Source: Candidatus Phaeomarinobacter ectocarpi
GTDB lineage: Bacteria > Pseudomonadota > Alphaproteobacteria > CGMCC-115125
NCBI RefSeq assembly: GCF_000689395.1
Contig: NZ_HG966617.1
Coordinates: 1,604,027 to 1,668,026 of the forward strand
Direction: 5' to 3'
Length of the DNA: 64,000 nucleotides
Each line of letters begins with the position of its first letter. Position 1 is the stretch's first letter. The notes under the pieces were generated by a model. That model was not told the DNA's origin. It worked only from the letters and a program-made list of their open reading frames with translations, and did not search any database. The position numbers and the translations under genes are program-made. This document shows, piece by piece, positions 26,670-36,678 of this stretch.

Positions 26670-27809
26670 ATGAAACGCAGGGATTTCCTGACCGGCGCCG
26701 CCGTAACCGGTGCTGCTGCCGCGACGCTGGCTGTTGCCGGCTGTGACAACGCCTCAACCACGACCGCCAGCACTGAAACGACACCTGCGAGCCCGGCCAT
26801 TCTGACCGGCAAGCGCAAGCTCAAGATGGTGACAACCTGGCAGAAGAATTTTCCAGGGCTGGGCACATCAGCTGAGCGCGTTGCCAAACGCATTGAAGAT
26901 GCGACCGACGGTCAGGTCTCCATCAAGGTCTATGCGGCCGGTGAACTGGTTCCAGCATTTGAGTGCTTCGACGCTGTCTCCACTGGCACCGCCGACTGTT
27001 ACAATGGGGCTGAGTACTACTGGCAGGGCAAGTCTGTCGGGTTCTCTTTCTTTACGGCCGTTCCCTTCGGCATGACTGCAAATGAGCTGACCGCATGGAT
27101 CTATCATGGCGGCGGTCAGGAGCTGTGGGACGAACTATCCGCGCAGTTCAATCTCAAGGGCTTCCTCTCCGCCAACACGGGCGTGCAGATGGGCGGCTGG
27201 TTCAACAAGCGCATTGAAAGCCTCGAAGACCTCAAAGGTCTCAAGATCCGCATGCCCGGTCTGGGTGGCGAAGTGCTCCGCCAGCTTGGAGCTGCCGCTG
27301 TCAGCCTTCCGGGTCCGGACATTTATCAGGCCCTGCAGACAGGAGCGATCGACGCAACGGAATGGGTCGGCCCCTGGAACGATCTCGCGCAGGGTTTTTA
27401 CAAGGTCACCAAATACTACTACTGGCCCGGCTTCCACGAACCAGGCGCCGCCCTTGCGACGGTCTTCAACAAGGACGTGTTTGAAAGCCTCACCAAGTCG
27501 CAACAGGGCATCATCCAGAATGTCTGCCACACCGAACACGACTACACCCTCGCAGAATTCAACCATCACAACTCCGCAGCGCTCGATACTTTGCTGCGCG
27601 ACCATGGCGTAATCCTCGAAAAGTTCTCTGATGAAGTCTTTACCGGCTTCCGCGACGCATCAGCCAAGGTGCTGGAAGAAGCCTCCAAGGAAAGCGAAAT
27701 CGCCGGACGCATCTACAAGAGCTTCCGCGAGAACCTGGACAACTCCATCCGCTGGACGCGCATCTCAGAAGAAGCCTATGTCAACATGCGCACCGGCAGT
27801 GAAGGCTAG
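26670..27809 (+). CDS. TRAP transporter solute-binding protein (DctP/TakP type), Tat-exported lipoprotein-like
   Basis: This periplasmic protein binds the substrate for the TRAP transporter encoded next. The 379-residue chain starts MKRRDFLTGAAVTGAA, a twin-arginine export signal, and has a lipobox-like VAGC at about residue 25. The mature part has MVTTWQKNFPGLGTSAERVA, the DctP signature arginine segment LEDLKGLKIRMPGLGGEVLR and DATEWVGPWNDLAQGFYKV, the last typical of 2-oxoacid-binding TakP-like proteins. ATG 26670 has GGGGAG upstream. It heads dctP-dctQ-dctM-30017. Confidence 0.94.
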   Translation: MKRRDFLTGAAVTGAAAATLAVAGCDNASTTTASTETTPASPAILTGKRKLKMVTTWQKNFPGLGTSAERVAKRIEDATDGQVSIKVYAAGELVPAFECFDAVSTGTADCYNGAEYYWQGKSVGFSFFTAVPFGMTANELTAWIYHGGGQELWDELSAQFNLKGFLSANTGVQMGGWFNKRIESLEDLKGLKIRMPGLGGEVLRQLGAAAVSLPGPDIYQALQTGAIDATEWVGPWNDLAQGFYKVTKYYYWPGFHEPGAALATVFNKDVFESLTKSQQGIIQNVCHTEHDYTLAEFNHHNSAALDTLLRDHGVILEKFSDEVFTGFRDASAKVLEEASKESEIAGRIYKSFRENLDNSIRWTRISEEAYVNMRTGSEG

Positions 27810-27821
27810 ACGGCACCGCTC

Positions 27822-28355
27822 GTGACACGCCTCATCGCCCTCATTGATGGACTGAACAATCGCATTGGGCGCACGGTCTCGTGGCTGGTTCTGATTATGG
27901 TCGTCGTGCAGTTCGTCATTGTTGTACAGCGCTACGTCTTTGGCATCGGCTCCATCTGGATGCAGGAATCCATCGTCTACATGCACGGCTTCCTGTTCAT
28001 GCTGGCGGCAGGCTACACCCTGCTCCACAACGGCCATGTGCGGGTTGATGTGTTCTATCGTGAAGCCACGCCGCGGCGGAAAGCCATCACCGACCTTTGT
28101 GGTGTTTTGTTCTTCCTGTTGCCCATGTGCATTGCGGTCATCTGGCTCGCATGGCCTTACGTGTCCAACTCATGGGCAATCTTTGAAGGCTCGAAGGAAA
28201 CAAGCGGCATTCATGGGGTCTATCTGCTCAAGACGGTGATCATCGTCTTCGCCGGTCTGGTGGCACTGCAGGGCGTATCACTGGCCGCACATTCCATACG
28301 CATCCTGCGGGGGCAGGAAGCGCCGAGCGCCGAAGCACCGCCGGAGCTCATGTAA
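27822..28355 (+). CDS. TRAP transporter small membrane subunit (DctQ)
   Basis: The 177-residue protein has four membrane helices (about residues 17-35, 48-68, 88-110 and 133-155). The DctQ fold is seen with MQESIVYMHGFLFMLAAGYT and HVRVDVFYREATPRRKAITD. It pairs with DctM to form the transporter. The start is GTG 27822, twelve bases after the dctP stop, and its stop codon overlaps the dctM start (TAATG), indicating coupled translation. Confidence 0.93.
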   Translation: MTRLIALIDGLNNRIGRTVSWLVLIMVVVQFVIVVQRYVFGIGSIWMQESIVYMHGFLFMLAAGYTLLHNGHVRVDVFYREATPRRKAITDLCGVLFFLLPMCIAVIWLAWPYVSNSWAIFEGSKETSGIHGVYLLKTVIIVFAGLVALQGVSLAAHSIRILRGQEAPSAEAPPELM

Positions 28356-29998
28356 TGGACGTCGCTGACATTCTCGACATTGCGATGTTCGCCACGGCCT
28401 GCATCTTTCTGCTGGCCGGATTCCCCGTCGCCTTTACCCTTGCGGGCACGGCTTTGATCTTTGCCATCCTCGGCGCGATGCTGGGCGTCTTTGACCTGTC
28501 GTTCCTGCGCGCCTTCCCTCAGCGCATTTTCGGCACCATGACCAATGAGACGCTGATCGCGGTGCCGCTCTTCGTTTTCATGGGCGTGATGCTGGAACGC
28601 AGCAAGGTTGCCGAAGAGCTGCTGGAAAACATGAGCCGCCTGTTCGGTACCATGCGTGGTGGCCTTGGCATTTCGGTCACCATCGTGGGTGCCCTGCTCG
28701 CAGCTTCAACCGGCATTGTGGGCGCAACCGTTGTGACCATGGGCCTGCTCTCCCTGCCCACCATGTTGAAGCGCGGTTACGACCCTGCCCTTGCAACCGG
28801 CTCGATCGCGGCTGCCGGCACGCTGGGACAAATCATTCCACCCTCAATCGTGCTTGTTCTGCTGGGCGATGTCATGTCCAGCGCCTACCAGAATGCCCAA
28901 CTCTCCATGGGCAATTTCTCACCCGATGCCTTGTCGGTAGGTGACCTGTTTGCCGGAGCCCTTCTGCCAGGCCTGATGCTTGTGGGCCTCTACATCACCT
29001 ATCAGCTGATGATGGCTTTCTTTAAACCCGCGTCGTCGCCCGCCCTTGATGCCTCCGAGCTGGCAGAGCAGCCAGGCCTTGGCCCAATCCTGCAGGCCCT
29101 CATTCCACCTGTCCTGCTGATTGTCGCGGTGCTGGGTTCAATCCTGACGGGCGTCGCGACGCCAACAGAAGCTGCCGCCGTCGGTGCAGTTGGCGCTACG
29201 CTGCTGGCGGGATATCGCCAACCATTGCTCGAACTGGCCGGACACAATGACGGACCTGCCCTGCGTGGCGGCATCATCCGCCTGATGTCAAAGATCCACA
29301 TCAATGGATTGCTGCCACCGGTTCTGGCGGCCGCGTCCATCCTCGGCCTGTTCGTCCTGACATCCAGCTTTGACCTGCGCCTCGGGCTCAACACGGACAG
29401 CACCACACTGCAGATTGCGCGTGGCGCTGCCTACATGCTGTGCGCCATCGTGGCCTGGGGCATGTATGTCTCCTTGCTCCGCACCCTGAGCAACGGGTGC
29501 CTGGGTCAGGTGGTGAGGACCACTACCGAGATCACCTCAATGGTCTTTGTCATCCTCGTGGGCGCTGCCCTGTTTAGCCTGGTCTTCCGAGGGCTTGGCG
29601 GCGATGACACGGTGCACGAATTTCTGAATGCCATGCCCGGCGGTGTCGTCGGCGCCATGATCATCGTCATGCTGGTGATGTTCTTCTTGGGATTCTTCCT
29701 CGACTTCATCGAGATCACATTTGTGGTTGTGCCCGTTGTCGCCCCGGTGCTGCTGATGATGGGCGTCGACCCCATCTGGCTGGGTGTGATGATGGCGATC
29801 AACCTGCAGACATCGTTCCTGACGCCGCCCTTCGGCTTTGCCCTGTTCTATCTGCGTGGCGTCGCACCGCCCGAGGTCAAGACCACCGATATCTATCGCG
29901 GGGCCATCCCTTTCGTGATCATCCAGCTCCTTGCTCTGGTCATATTGTCGGTGTTCCCTGAGATCGCCACTTGGCTGCCCGAGATCGTTTTCGGCTAA
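28355..29998 (+). CDS. TRAP transporter large membrane subunit (DctM), extended form
   Basis: This is the substrate-translocating subunit. It has the DctM motifs NETLIAVPLFVFMGVMLERS, GIVGATVVTMGLLSLPTMLK, AAGTLGQIIPPSIVLVLLGD and, near the end, INLQTSFLTPPFGFALFYLR. At 547 residues it exceeds the usual ~430. The extra part (about residues 280-385, from LAGHNDGPALRGGIIRL onward) adds further membrane helices, a form I associate with TakP-type systems. It overlaps dctQ by one base. Confidence 0.94.
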   Translation: MDVADILDIAMFATACIFLLAGFPVAFTLAGTALIFAILGAMLGVFDLSFLRAFPQRIFGTMTNETLIAVPLFVFMGVMLERSKVAEELLENMSRLFGTMRGGLGISVTIVGALLAASTGIVGATVVTMGLLSLPTMLKRGYDPALATGSIAAAGTLGQIIPPSIVLVLLGDVMSSAYQNAQLSMGNFSPDALSVGDLFAGALLPGLMLVGLYITYQLMMAFFKPASSPALDASELAEQPGLGPILQALIPPVLLIVAVLGSILTGVATPTEAAAVGAVGATLLAGYRQPLLELAGHNDGPALRGGIIRLMSKIHINGLLPPVLAAASILGLFVLTSSFDLRLGLNTDSTTLQIARGAAYMLCAIVAWGMYVSLLRTLSNGCLGQVVRTTTEITSMVFVILVGAALFSLVFRGLGGDDTVHEFLNAMPGGVVGAMIIVMLVMFFLGFFLDFIEITFVVVPVVAPVLLMMGVDPIWLGVMMAINLQTSFLTPPFGFALFYLRGVAPPEVKTTDIYRGAIPFVIIQLLALVILSVFPEIATWLPEIVFG

Positions 29999-30016
29999 CT
30001 ACTAGGAAGACACTTC

Positions 30017-30505
30017 ATGGCGATTGACAAAAAAGCAGACGGCCCGCGCCTCCCCAACTACATGGCAACAACGCTGATCATGATCGCAGTTGTCGGCATT
30101 GTATCCGTGGCAATCAGCCAAGGCTGGCTGGAGCTGGACCAGGATCCGGTGCATCTGACTGTGACAGCACCTGAAAAGGTCATTCTGCCCCGTGAAGGCG
30201 ACGTACCGTTCAGCTATACGGTCAATCTCAAGAACAATACCGACGATCCGATCCTGCTGGAGGCCTCAACCCCCTGCCGTGTCCATCGCTGGTTTGTGGC
30301 GGATCGTGGCGGCAACTTCGTACAGGGCGAGCCGGAAGAAATCTGCGCGCAGGTGGTCATGAATGCCGACCTGACGCCCGAGAGCTATCTCGAAGACGTC
30401 AACGCCATCACGCTGGATGCAGCCCGCTACACGTCAGGCGCGGAGTATCAGCTCATGGTCCGCTACTGGGGCTATGACCGCATCCACCTTTTCACGGCGG
30501 AGTAA
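30017..30505 (+). CDS. Membrane-anchored protein with an Ig-like periplasmic domain, fourth gene of the TRAP operon
   Basis: I do not recognise a named family. The 162-residue protein has one hydrophobic anchor (about residues 16-35). A beta-rich domain follows with FSYTVNLKNNTDDPILLEAS, which reads like a BsuPI- or Ig-like fold, and two cysteines in STPCRVHRWF and EEICAQVV that could form a disulfide outside the membrane. It starts 18 bp after dctM on the same strand, so it is probably made with the transporter. Its role there is unknown. Confidence 0.72.
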   Translation: MAIDKKADGPRLPNYMATTLIMIAVVGIVSVAISQGWLELDQDPVHLTVTAPEKVILPREGDVPFSYTVNLKNNTDDPILLEASTPCRVHRWFVADRGGNFVQGEPEEICAQVVMNADLTPESYLEDVNAITLDAARYTSGAEYQLMVRYWGYDRIHLFTAE

Positions 30506-30524
30506 GCCCGGAAGCTCGCTTTGG

Positions 30525-32786
30525 TTACAGCTCGCTCTGGATTGACCCGTCAAACGTAGTCCAGTCCCGCTTGGGGAACCCGGTTGGCGGGAGACGCCCG
30601 GCCTGCGCACGGTCGCCCCGCCAGTCCTTGAGGGCCTTGGCATCAATCGTCTTCTGACCGCCGCCGTCACGCCACTGAAAGCCTTCCTTGAGTTTGAAGA
30701 CCTTGGCCTGACGCAATCCGCCATCCTTGTAGCGCTGCAAACGAACGCCACGACCACGGGTCATCTGGTTGACCTGCTCAAGCGGGAACAACAGCAGTTT
30801 ACGGTTCTCACCCATGACGGCAATCGTATCGCCATCAGCTGTCACACATGTCTGCGCTTCGTCCCCTGATGCGAGGTTCAGCGTCTGCTTGCCCTTGCGC
30901 GTCATCGCAACGATTTCGTCTTCGGGAACCACAAAGCCGTATCCGGTCTGCGACGCCACCAGCAATTGCCTGCCGGGCTTGTGCACAAACAGAGACACGA
31001 TCGTTTCCCCGTCACCCAGATCCACCATCACAGACACAGGCTCCCCAAAACCGCGCCCACCGGGCAACTTGGCTGCATCCAAGGTGTAAAACCGCCCATT
31101 GGTGGCAAACAGAATGATCTTGTCCGTCGACTGCGCATGGACTGCGAACCGTGGCCCATCGCCGGTCTTGTATTTGAGTGTCGACGTATCGTCCGTATGC
31201 CCCTTCATGGAGCGGATCCAGCCGCTCTCCGAGCACACGACAGTAATGGGTTCCTTGACGGTCAGCTCTTCAACAACAGCGGCCTCGTCAACGTCTGGCG
31301 CGTCGGTCAGTTCCGTGCGCCGTCGGCCGATATCCGTCTTGGGTCCAAACGTCTTCTTGAGTTCTTTAAGCTCGCCGGAAATCGTATCCCACTGCTTGCC
31401 TTCTGATTTCATCAGGGCGTTGAGCGTCTTACGTTCTGCCGTCAGCTCCTTGTGCTCACCTTTGATTTCCATCTCTTCGAGCTTACGCAAAGAGCGCAGG
31501 CGCATGTTGAGAATGGCTTCCGCCTGAACGTCGGTCAGCTTGAACGCCTTGATCAGTTCCTTCTTCGGCTCATCCTCTTCACGGATGATCCGGATTACTT
31601 CATCGAGATTGAGATAGGCGGCAAGGTAGCCCTCCAGCACCTCAAGCCGATGCGCAATCTTTCCAAGGCGGAAGTTCGTTCGCCGTTGCAGAACAACCCG
31701 ACGGTGATCAAGAAACGCCCGCAGCACATCCTTGAGGCTCATCACCTGTGGCACCTGGGTGGCACTCAGCACATTCATGTTGAGCGGAATGCGCACTTCC
31801 AGGTCCGTGCCCCGGAACAGGCTTTCCATCAAGACTTCAGGATCAATGGTCCGCACCTTGGGCTCGAGCACCAGCCGCACATCCTCAGCGGACTCGTCAC
31901 GAATGTCGCCCAGCAGTGGCAGCTTCTTCGCCTGCAGCAGATCAGCCACCCGCTCGATCAGCCGCGCCTTTTGAACCTGATAGGGCATCTCCGTGACGAC
32001 AATCTGGTAGCCGCCCCGCCCCGTATCTTCGCGCTCCCATCGCGCCCGCAGACGGAAAGAGCCACGTCCCGTACGATAGGCTTCTGCAATGTTCTCCGCC
32101 GGCTCAATCAGTACGCCGCCAGTCGGAAAATCAGGCCCCGGAACATATTTGAGCAACGTCTCGTCACGCGCATTGGGCTGCTTGATGAGATGCAGTGACG
32201 CATCCACAAGTTCAGCTGCGTTGTGCGGCGGAATGGACGTGGCCATGCCAACGGCAATGCCCGTCGTGCCATTGGCCAGCAGATTGGGAAACGCACCGGG
32301 CAGAACCACCGGTTCTTCGTCTTCGCCATCATAGGTATCGCGAAAGTCCACCGTGTCTTCGTCGAGGCCATCCAGCATCAGCCGGGCAACCTCAGTCATC
32401 CGGCTTTCGGTGTATCGCATGGCAGCAGCGTTATCGCCGTCGATGTTCCCGAAGTTGCCCTGCCCTTCAACCATGGGGTAACGCTGTGCAAAGTCCTGAG
32501 CCAGACGCACCAGTGCGTCATAAATCGACTGGTCACCATGGGGGTGATATCGGCCGATGACTTCACCCACCACGCGAGCGCACTTCTTGAAACCGGTATT
32601 GGGGTCGAGCTTGAGCTGCCGCATCGCGAATAACAGACGCCGCTGGACAGGCTTCAGGCCGTCCCGGACATCCGGCAACGCACGCTGGGTAATGGTGGAC
32701 AGGGCATAGGCCAGATACCGCTCTTCGAGCGCCTCTCGCAGGGCAATCGGGCGGGCATCGTCCGGGGGCGTTGTCGGCTTGCTCAT
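30525..32786 (-). CDS. parC: DNA topoisomerase IV subunit A
   Basis: ParC cuts and rejoins DNA to unlink daughter chromosomes. The 753-residue protein has [20 protein letters not shown], the helix [20 protein letters not shown] and the catalytic tyrosine in [17 protein letters not shown] (Y125). A coiled-coil region near residues 370-480 and beta-pinwheel repeats follow. The residue after HPHGD is Q86, where E. coli ParC has the quinolone-target Ser80, and the Glu84 position is Asp. Similar substitutions occur in other alphaproteobacteria as I recall. It is convergent with the TRAP operon. Confidence 0.96.
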   Translation of the reverse strand: MSKPTTPPDDARPIALREALEERYLAYALSTITQRALPDVRDGLKPVQRRLLFAMRQLKLDPNTGFKKCARVVGEVIGRYHPHGDQSIYDALVRLAQDFAQRYPMVEGQGNFGNIDGDNAAAMRYTESRMTEVARLMLDGLDEDTVDFRDTYDGEDEEPVVLPGAFPNLLANGTTGIAVGMATSIPPHNAAELVDASLHLIKQPNARDETLLKYVPGPDFPTGGVLIEPAENIAEAYRTGRGSFRLRARWEREDTGRGGYQIVVTEMPYQVQKARLIERVADLLQAKKLPLLGDIRDESAEDVRLVLEPKVRTIDPEVLMESLFRGTDLEVRIPLNMNVLSATQVPQVMSLKDVLRAFLDHRRVVLQRRTNFRLGKIAHRLEVLEGYLAAYLNLDEVIRIIREEDEPKKELIKAFKLTDVQAEAILNMRLRSLRKLEEMEIKGEHKELTAERKTLNALMKSEGKQWDTISGELKELKKTFGPKTDIGRRRTELTDAPDVDEAAVVEELTVKEPITVVCSESGWIRSMKGHTDDTSTLKYKTGDGPRFAVHAQSTDKIILFATNGRFYTLDAAKLPGGRGFGEPVSVMVDLGDGETIVSLFVHKPGRQLLVASQTGYGFVVPEDEIVAMTRKGKQTLNLASGDEAQTCVTADGDTIAVMGENRKLLLFPLEQVNQMTRGRGVRLQRYKDGGLRQAKVFKLKEGFQWRDGGGQKTIDAKALKDWRGDRAQAGRLPPTGFPKRDWTTFDGSIQSEL

Positions 32787-32940
32787 GTCACTCCAATGGG
32801 CACAATGTCGGTCGAATTTGATCGGGCCTATTCACCCGCCGGAAAGCGGAATGTGGCTCGAATCAAGCTATTCTGCGTAGTGTAGTTGGTCGCCCGCGCA
32901 TCCGGCGTGGTCAAGCGATCAAAAGCGGATCAGGAGCCCC

Positions 32941-33234
32941 ATGATCTCCAACCGGCAATACTGGCTGTTCATGGCCGTCGCAGCGCTGCTGATAGCGGCC
33001 CTGGCGAGCTATGGCATTCCTCAGTCCAGCTTCGCCCTGACGGCTGAAACGGCCGCAAAACTGGCCGGAGGCGCCGGAACACTGCTCATTCTACCAGCCA
33101 TACTGGTCGTGCCCTGGCGACAGGTACAGTTGACAAAGCGCAGCGTGACAAACACCCCGCTTTACGCCGGAACCGCCGTGTTCGCGATGATGGCCTTTGT
33201 GGCGCTAGTCGGCGCAACCATAAGCGGCGGTTAG
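32941..33234 (+). CDS. Small three-helix membrane protein of unknown function
   Basis: The 97-residue product has three hydrophobic segments (residues 8-26, 40-58 and 76-95) with a basic turn QVQLTKRSVTN between the last two. CAGGAG seven bases before ATG 32941 is a good ribosome site. It is divergent from parC, and its stop overlaps the end of the convergent recO by four bases. I know no family for it. Confidence 0.7.
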   Translation: MISNRQYWLFMAVAALLIAALASYGIPQSSFALTAETAAKLAGGAGTLLILPAILVVPWRQVQLTKRSVTNTPLYAGTAVFAMMAFVALVGATISGG

Positions 33235-33959
33235 CTGCCCGCAGAAGCTGCCAGAACCTCAGCAAGGCCAATGCGCGGCACCGGCAATTGCTTGTCTGTT
33301 GGCGCAAACACCCGCTTTTCCAGGAAAAACCCGGTCAACCGCAGGCCATCCTGAACATCATCCGCACTCGCCTGCCCGCCACCGGTCAAAAACGGTGGAA
33401 GCGGCAACAAGCGCTCCTTGTAGGTGCCCGCTGCTTCAGCGGTGACGGCACGGCCCGATCGGGGGGACACATAGGCCAGATTGTCCGTCTCACCCGTCAG
33501 GGCACAGGCTGAGAGATCAAGCCCAAAGCCGAGATCCTCAAGCAATCCAAGCTCCCAGCGTACCAAAATAGCCGGCCAGGTCTCAGGCGCATCCAGCGCA
33601 TCAAGCAGGATTGTCAGGCCATCATACACCCGGGGATGTGCCTCTCGCTCCGGAAGGACAGCACTGGCCAGGGCGGCAGATGAGGTGAGCCCCGCGAGTG
33701 CCTGACGATCAGCCAGCACGGTTGCCACCCGCTGCGCCACCGGCTCTGCGGTGTAGTTGCCAAGATGCTCCTGAAGCCGGGCCCGCCAGGTGACGCTCAG
33801 TGTGTTTCCCGGCTGCAACACGCCGCGCATGCGCTTCGAGCCGCCACCCCGGACCAGCCCCATGTGGCGGCCGTGATCCCGCGTCAACAATTCGAGAATG
33901 GCCGAGCTTTCACCGTGAGGGCGCACGTGCAGAACGATGCCTTCATCGGACCAATCCAT
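33231..33959 (-). CDS. recO: DNA repair protein RecO
   Basis: RecO helps load RecA on SSB-coated DNA in the RecFOR pathway. The 242-residue protein has the N-terminal OB-fold opening WSDEGIVLHVRPHGESSAIL, then LLTRDHGRHMGLVRGG and the LQPGNTLSVTWRARL strand. A helical C-terminal part has LLEDLGFGLDLSACALTGET. There is no obvious cysteine zinc site. It is the last gene of the lepB-rnc-era-recO run, 166 bp after era. Confidence 0.93.
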   Translation of the reverse strand: MDWSDEGIVLHVRPHGESSAILELLTRDHGRHMGLVRGGGSKRMRGVLQPGNTLSVTWRARLQEHLGNYTAEPVAQRVATVLADRQALAGLTSSAALASAVLPEREAHPRVYDGLTILLDALDAPETWPAILVRWELGLLEDLGFGLDLSACALTGETDNLAYVSPRSGRAVTAEAAGTYKERLLPLPPFLTGGGQASADDVQDGLRLTGFFLEKRVFAPTDKQLPVPRIGLAEVLAASAGS

Positions 33960-34125
33960 GGGTGCGCGCGCTCCTGCCTTCGGTCTGGATCATGACAACT
34001 GAGTCGCGGATGCAATTCAGTAAAATCAATAACTTAGCAGTTTGGATTAAGACGGAATGACAACAAAACTGCGACTATGCACCGGCTTATCCCACTCTGT
34101 GGAAAACTACTCGCACCAAGGACGC

Positions 34126-35043
34126 CTATTTGCCGGGGAAATCCAGCCCCATCATCCGGTATCTCTCCGGATCATCGCCCCACTTCTCACGCACTTTTAC
34201 AAACAGGAAGAGATGCGCCTTGATATCAAGCGCCTCTTCAATGTCCTTGCGCGCCTGCGACCCGATTTCCTTGATCGCAGCCCCGCCCTTGCCAAGAACA
34301 ATGCCCTTCTGGCCGGGACGTTCCACATAGACCACCTGATCAATCTTGACCGAGCCATCCTTTTTGACGGTCCAACCTTCTGTCTCGACGGTGGTCGCGT
34401 ATGGCAGTTCGTCATGCATTCGCAGGAAAAGCTTCTCACGCGTGATTTCTGACGCCAACACACGCTGAGACAAATCCGCCACCTGGTCCTCTGGATAGAG
34501 ATACGGTCCCTCAGGCATCATGTCTCCAAGGCGGGCACGCAGGTCTGCAACGCCGGAGCCATTGAGAGCCGAGATCATGAACGTGTCAGCAAAGGTGGCC
34601 TTTTCATTGGCCACAGCGGCCAGCTCCATCAAGCGCTCTCTGGGCGCCTCATCCACCTTGTTGAGCACCAGCAGACACGGATGCTTGGCGCCTGCCAGAC
34701 TGTCCAGAATGGCGATGAAGCCTTCATGGTCTGGTCGCGTCCGCTTGGCGTCCACAATAAGGGCCGTCACATCGGCATCATCTGCCCCGCCCCATGCCGC
34801 AGCCACCATCGCTTTATCGAGGCGCCGCTTGGGCGTGAAAATGCCCGGTGTGTCCACAAATACAATCTGGCTTTTGCCTTCCATGGTGATGCCACGGATG
34901 CGCGTGCGCGTTGTCTGCGCCTTGTGGGTTACGATCGCCAGCTTCTGACCAATCAACTGATTGAGAAGCGTGGACTTGCCCGCGTTGGGCGCACCGATCA
35001 GTGCGACAAAGCCCGCTTTGCTGGTGCCGGTCTCTTCACTCAT
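34126..35043 (-). CDS. era: GTPase Era
   Basis: Era binds 16S rRNA and helps mature the 30S subunit. The 305-residue protein has the G1 loop GAPNAGKSTLLNQLIG (about residues 17-32), the switch with TRTRIRGITMEG, G3 DTPGIF, G4 LNKVD and a C-terminal KH domain with VLGKGGAAIKEIGSQARKDI. Its ATG overlaps the rnc stop by four bases, showing translational coupling. Full length for the family. Confidence 0.97.
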   Translation of the reverse strand: MSEETGTSKAGFVALIGAPNAGKSTLLNQLIGQKLAIVTHKAQTTRTRIRGITMEGKSQIVFVDTPGIFTPKRRLDKAMVAAAWGGADDADVTALIVDAKRTRPDHEGFIAILDSLAGAKHPCLLVLNKVDEAPRERLMELAAVANEKATFADTFMISALNGSGVADLRARLGDMMPEGPYLYPEDQVADLSQRVLASEITREKLFLRMHDELPYATTVETEGWTVKKDGSVKIDQVVYVERPGQKGIVLGKGGAAIKEIGSQARKDIEEALDIKAHLFLFVKVREKWGDDPERYRMMGLDFPGK

Positions 35044-35765
35044 TCTCTTTCTTCCAGTTGGCTCAGCAGTTCCGCTGCAGCCGCTTGCTCGGCATTGCGT
35101 TTCGAGGAGCCTTGGCCGCGCGCAACACCTGCGTCACCCGCATGAACTTCCACATCAAACACAGGCGCATGGTCAGAACCCGCCTGCCCCACCACCGTGT
35201 ATTTCGGGTGCGATTGACCCATGGCATGCAGGCGCTCCTGCAAAAGGGTTTTTGCATCACGCGGTATTTGCGCAACCGTATCAAATGCCTTGTCCCACGC
35301 ATTGAGAATAAATGCACGAGATGGCTCCAACCCACCATCCATGTAAAGCGCTGCAATCACAGCTTCCATGGCATTGGCCAGAATGGCCGTCTTGTCCCGT
35401 CCACCCTGGGCCACTTCCGCCGGTGCCAGATGCAGATAGCGGCCAAGCTCAAGATCGCGGGCCACATCCGCACATGTTTCGCGACGTACAAGCTTGTTGA
35501 GACGCGGCGCCATCTCACCTTCAGGCGCGGATGGAAACCGGGTCAGCAAGGCGTCTGCAATGACCAGCCCCAGCACCCGGTCGCCAAGAAACTCCATGCG
35601 CTCATTGTCCGGGCCGGACACCGGGGTCGCGCTGGCATGGGTCAGCGCCCGCTCTAGCAGATCAGGATTGTCGAAACTGTACTGAAGTTGTTTTGCCAAC
35701 GCGGCTGGGTCATCGGCTGTCTTTTGATCAGCACTCTGGCCCCTGGTGGATGGCTTGCGCGTCAA
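35040..35765 (-). CDS. rnc: Ribonuclease III
   Basis: RNase III cleaves double-stranded RNA in rRNA maturation and regulation. The protein has the catalytic signature NERMEFLGDRVLGLVIADAL with its acidic residues, the second acidic cluster KTAILANAMEAVIAALYMDG and a C-terminal dsRNA-binding domain (YTVVGQAGSDHAPVFDVEVH, then GSSKRNAEQAAAAELL). No ATG is near the start. TTG 35765 overlaps the lepB stop as TTGA, which suggests coupling; GTG 35810, 15 codons earlier, is the alternative. Confidence 0.95.
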   Translation of the reverse strand: MTRKPSTRGQSADQKTADDPAALAKQLQYSFDNPDLLERALTHASATPVSGPDNERMEFLGDRVLGLVIADALLTRFPSAPEGEMAPRLNKLVRRETCADVARDLELGRYLHLAPAEVAQGGRDKTAILANAMEAVIAALYMDGGLEPSRAFILNAWDKAFDTVAQIPRDAKTLLQERLHAMGQSHPKYTVVGQAGSDHAPVFDVEVHAGDAGVARGQGSSKRNAEQAAAAELLSQLEERE

Positions 35766-36514
35766 TTGACGCCCTGCCCGATGCGACCCCAGCGTGTCAC
35801 GCCCGGCCACTGCCAGAATTCCCAGAAGCGCGATGAGCCATCCGTTGAATAGAAAATGAACTCCGCGCGACCCACCAGATTTTCAAACGGCACATAGCCC
35901 ACGGCACCGGGCACCCGGCTGTCCTGGCTGTTGTCCCGGTTGTCACCCATCATGAAGAAATGCCCGGCCGGTACCGTAAAGACACCGGTATTGTCGCCGG
36001 AGCTGCCACGCACCTGATCCAGCGTGAGGTAGCTGCGCCCGTTAGACAGGGTCTCGCGATAGCGCGCCACCCGCCGGATATTGCCGAACCGGTCTTCTTC
36101 CACAAAGTCTTCAACCCGCTCACGCGGCACGCCTTCGTCATTGATGAAAAGCTGCCCGTCGCGCATCTGGATCCGATCGCCCGGCAGGCCAATCACACGT
36201 TTGATGTAATCCGTGCGCCCGTCGGTCGGCAATTTGAAAACCGCAACATCTCCCCGCTCAGGTTCGCCGCCCAGAATACGACCGGAGAACAAGGGCGGAC
36301 TGAATGGCAAGGAGTGCTTCGAATAGCCATAGGCATATTTGGAGACGAACAGGTAGTCACCGATCAGCAGCGTCGACAGCATGGAGCCCGAGGGAATTGA
36401 GAACGGCTGGAACAGCAATGCCCGGATGACCAGCGCGATCAGCAGGGCGTACCCCACCGTGCGCATGGTTTCCATCACGCCGCTGGACTGCGCTGAACTC
36501 GTCTTGTCCGTCAT
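35762..36514 (-). CDS. lepB: Signal peptidase I
   Basis: LepB cleaves signal peptides on the outer face of the inner membrane. The 250-residue protein has an N-terminal membrane segment (about residues 18-36), then FSIPSGSMLSTLLIGD with catalytic S44 and the general base in RTDYIKRVIGLPGDRI (K105). MMGDNRDNSQDSRVPGAVGY is box E. The frame is open 68 codons further upstream, but that part has no signal or family character, and ATG 36514 sits just before the membrane segment. It begins the lepB-rnc-era-recO run. Confidence 0.95.
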   Translation of the reverse strand: MTDKTSSAQSSGVMETMRTVGYALLIALVIRALLFQPFSIPSGSMLSTLLIGDYLFVSKYAYGYSKHSLPFSPPLFSGRILGGEPERGDVAVFKLPTDGRTDYIKRVIGLPGDRIQMRDGQLFINDEGVPRERVEDFVEEDRFGNIRRVARYRETLSNGRSYLTLDQVRGSSGDNTGVFTVPAGHFFMMGDNRDNSQDSRVPGAVGYVPFENLVGRAEFIFYSTDGSSRFWEFWQWPGVTRWGRIGQGVN

Positions 36515-36678
36515 GCTCACAAGCTTTCCACCCACTCTGTCAGGCATCACGCTGCCTGATGGAGCCTCATGCCGAATTCGGTCAATTGTGCCCGAATAGC
36601 ATGAAGAATTGCCATATATGTGGCGCTGATAGCCGCAATCCAGCGGAATCGCAATGTTTTGAGGCCTTTGCGCCCAAA

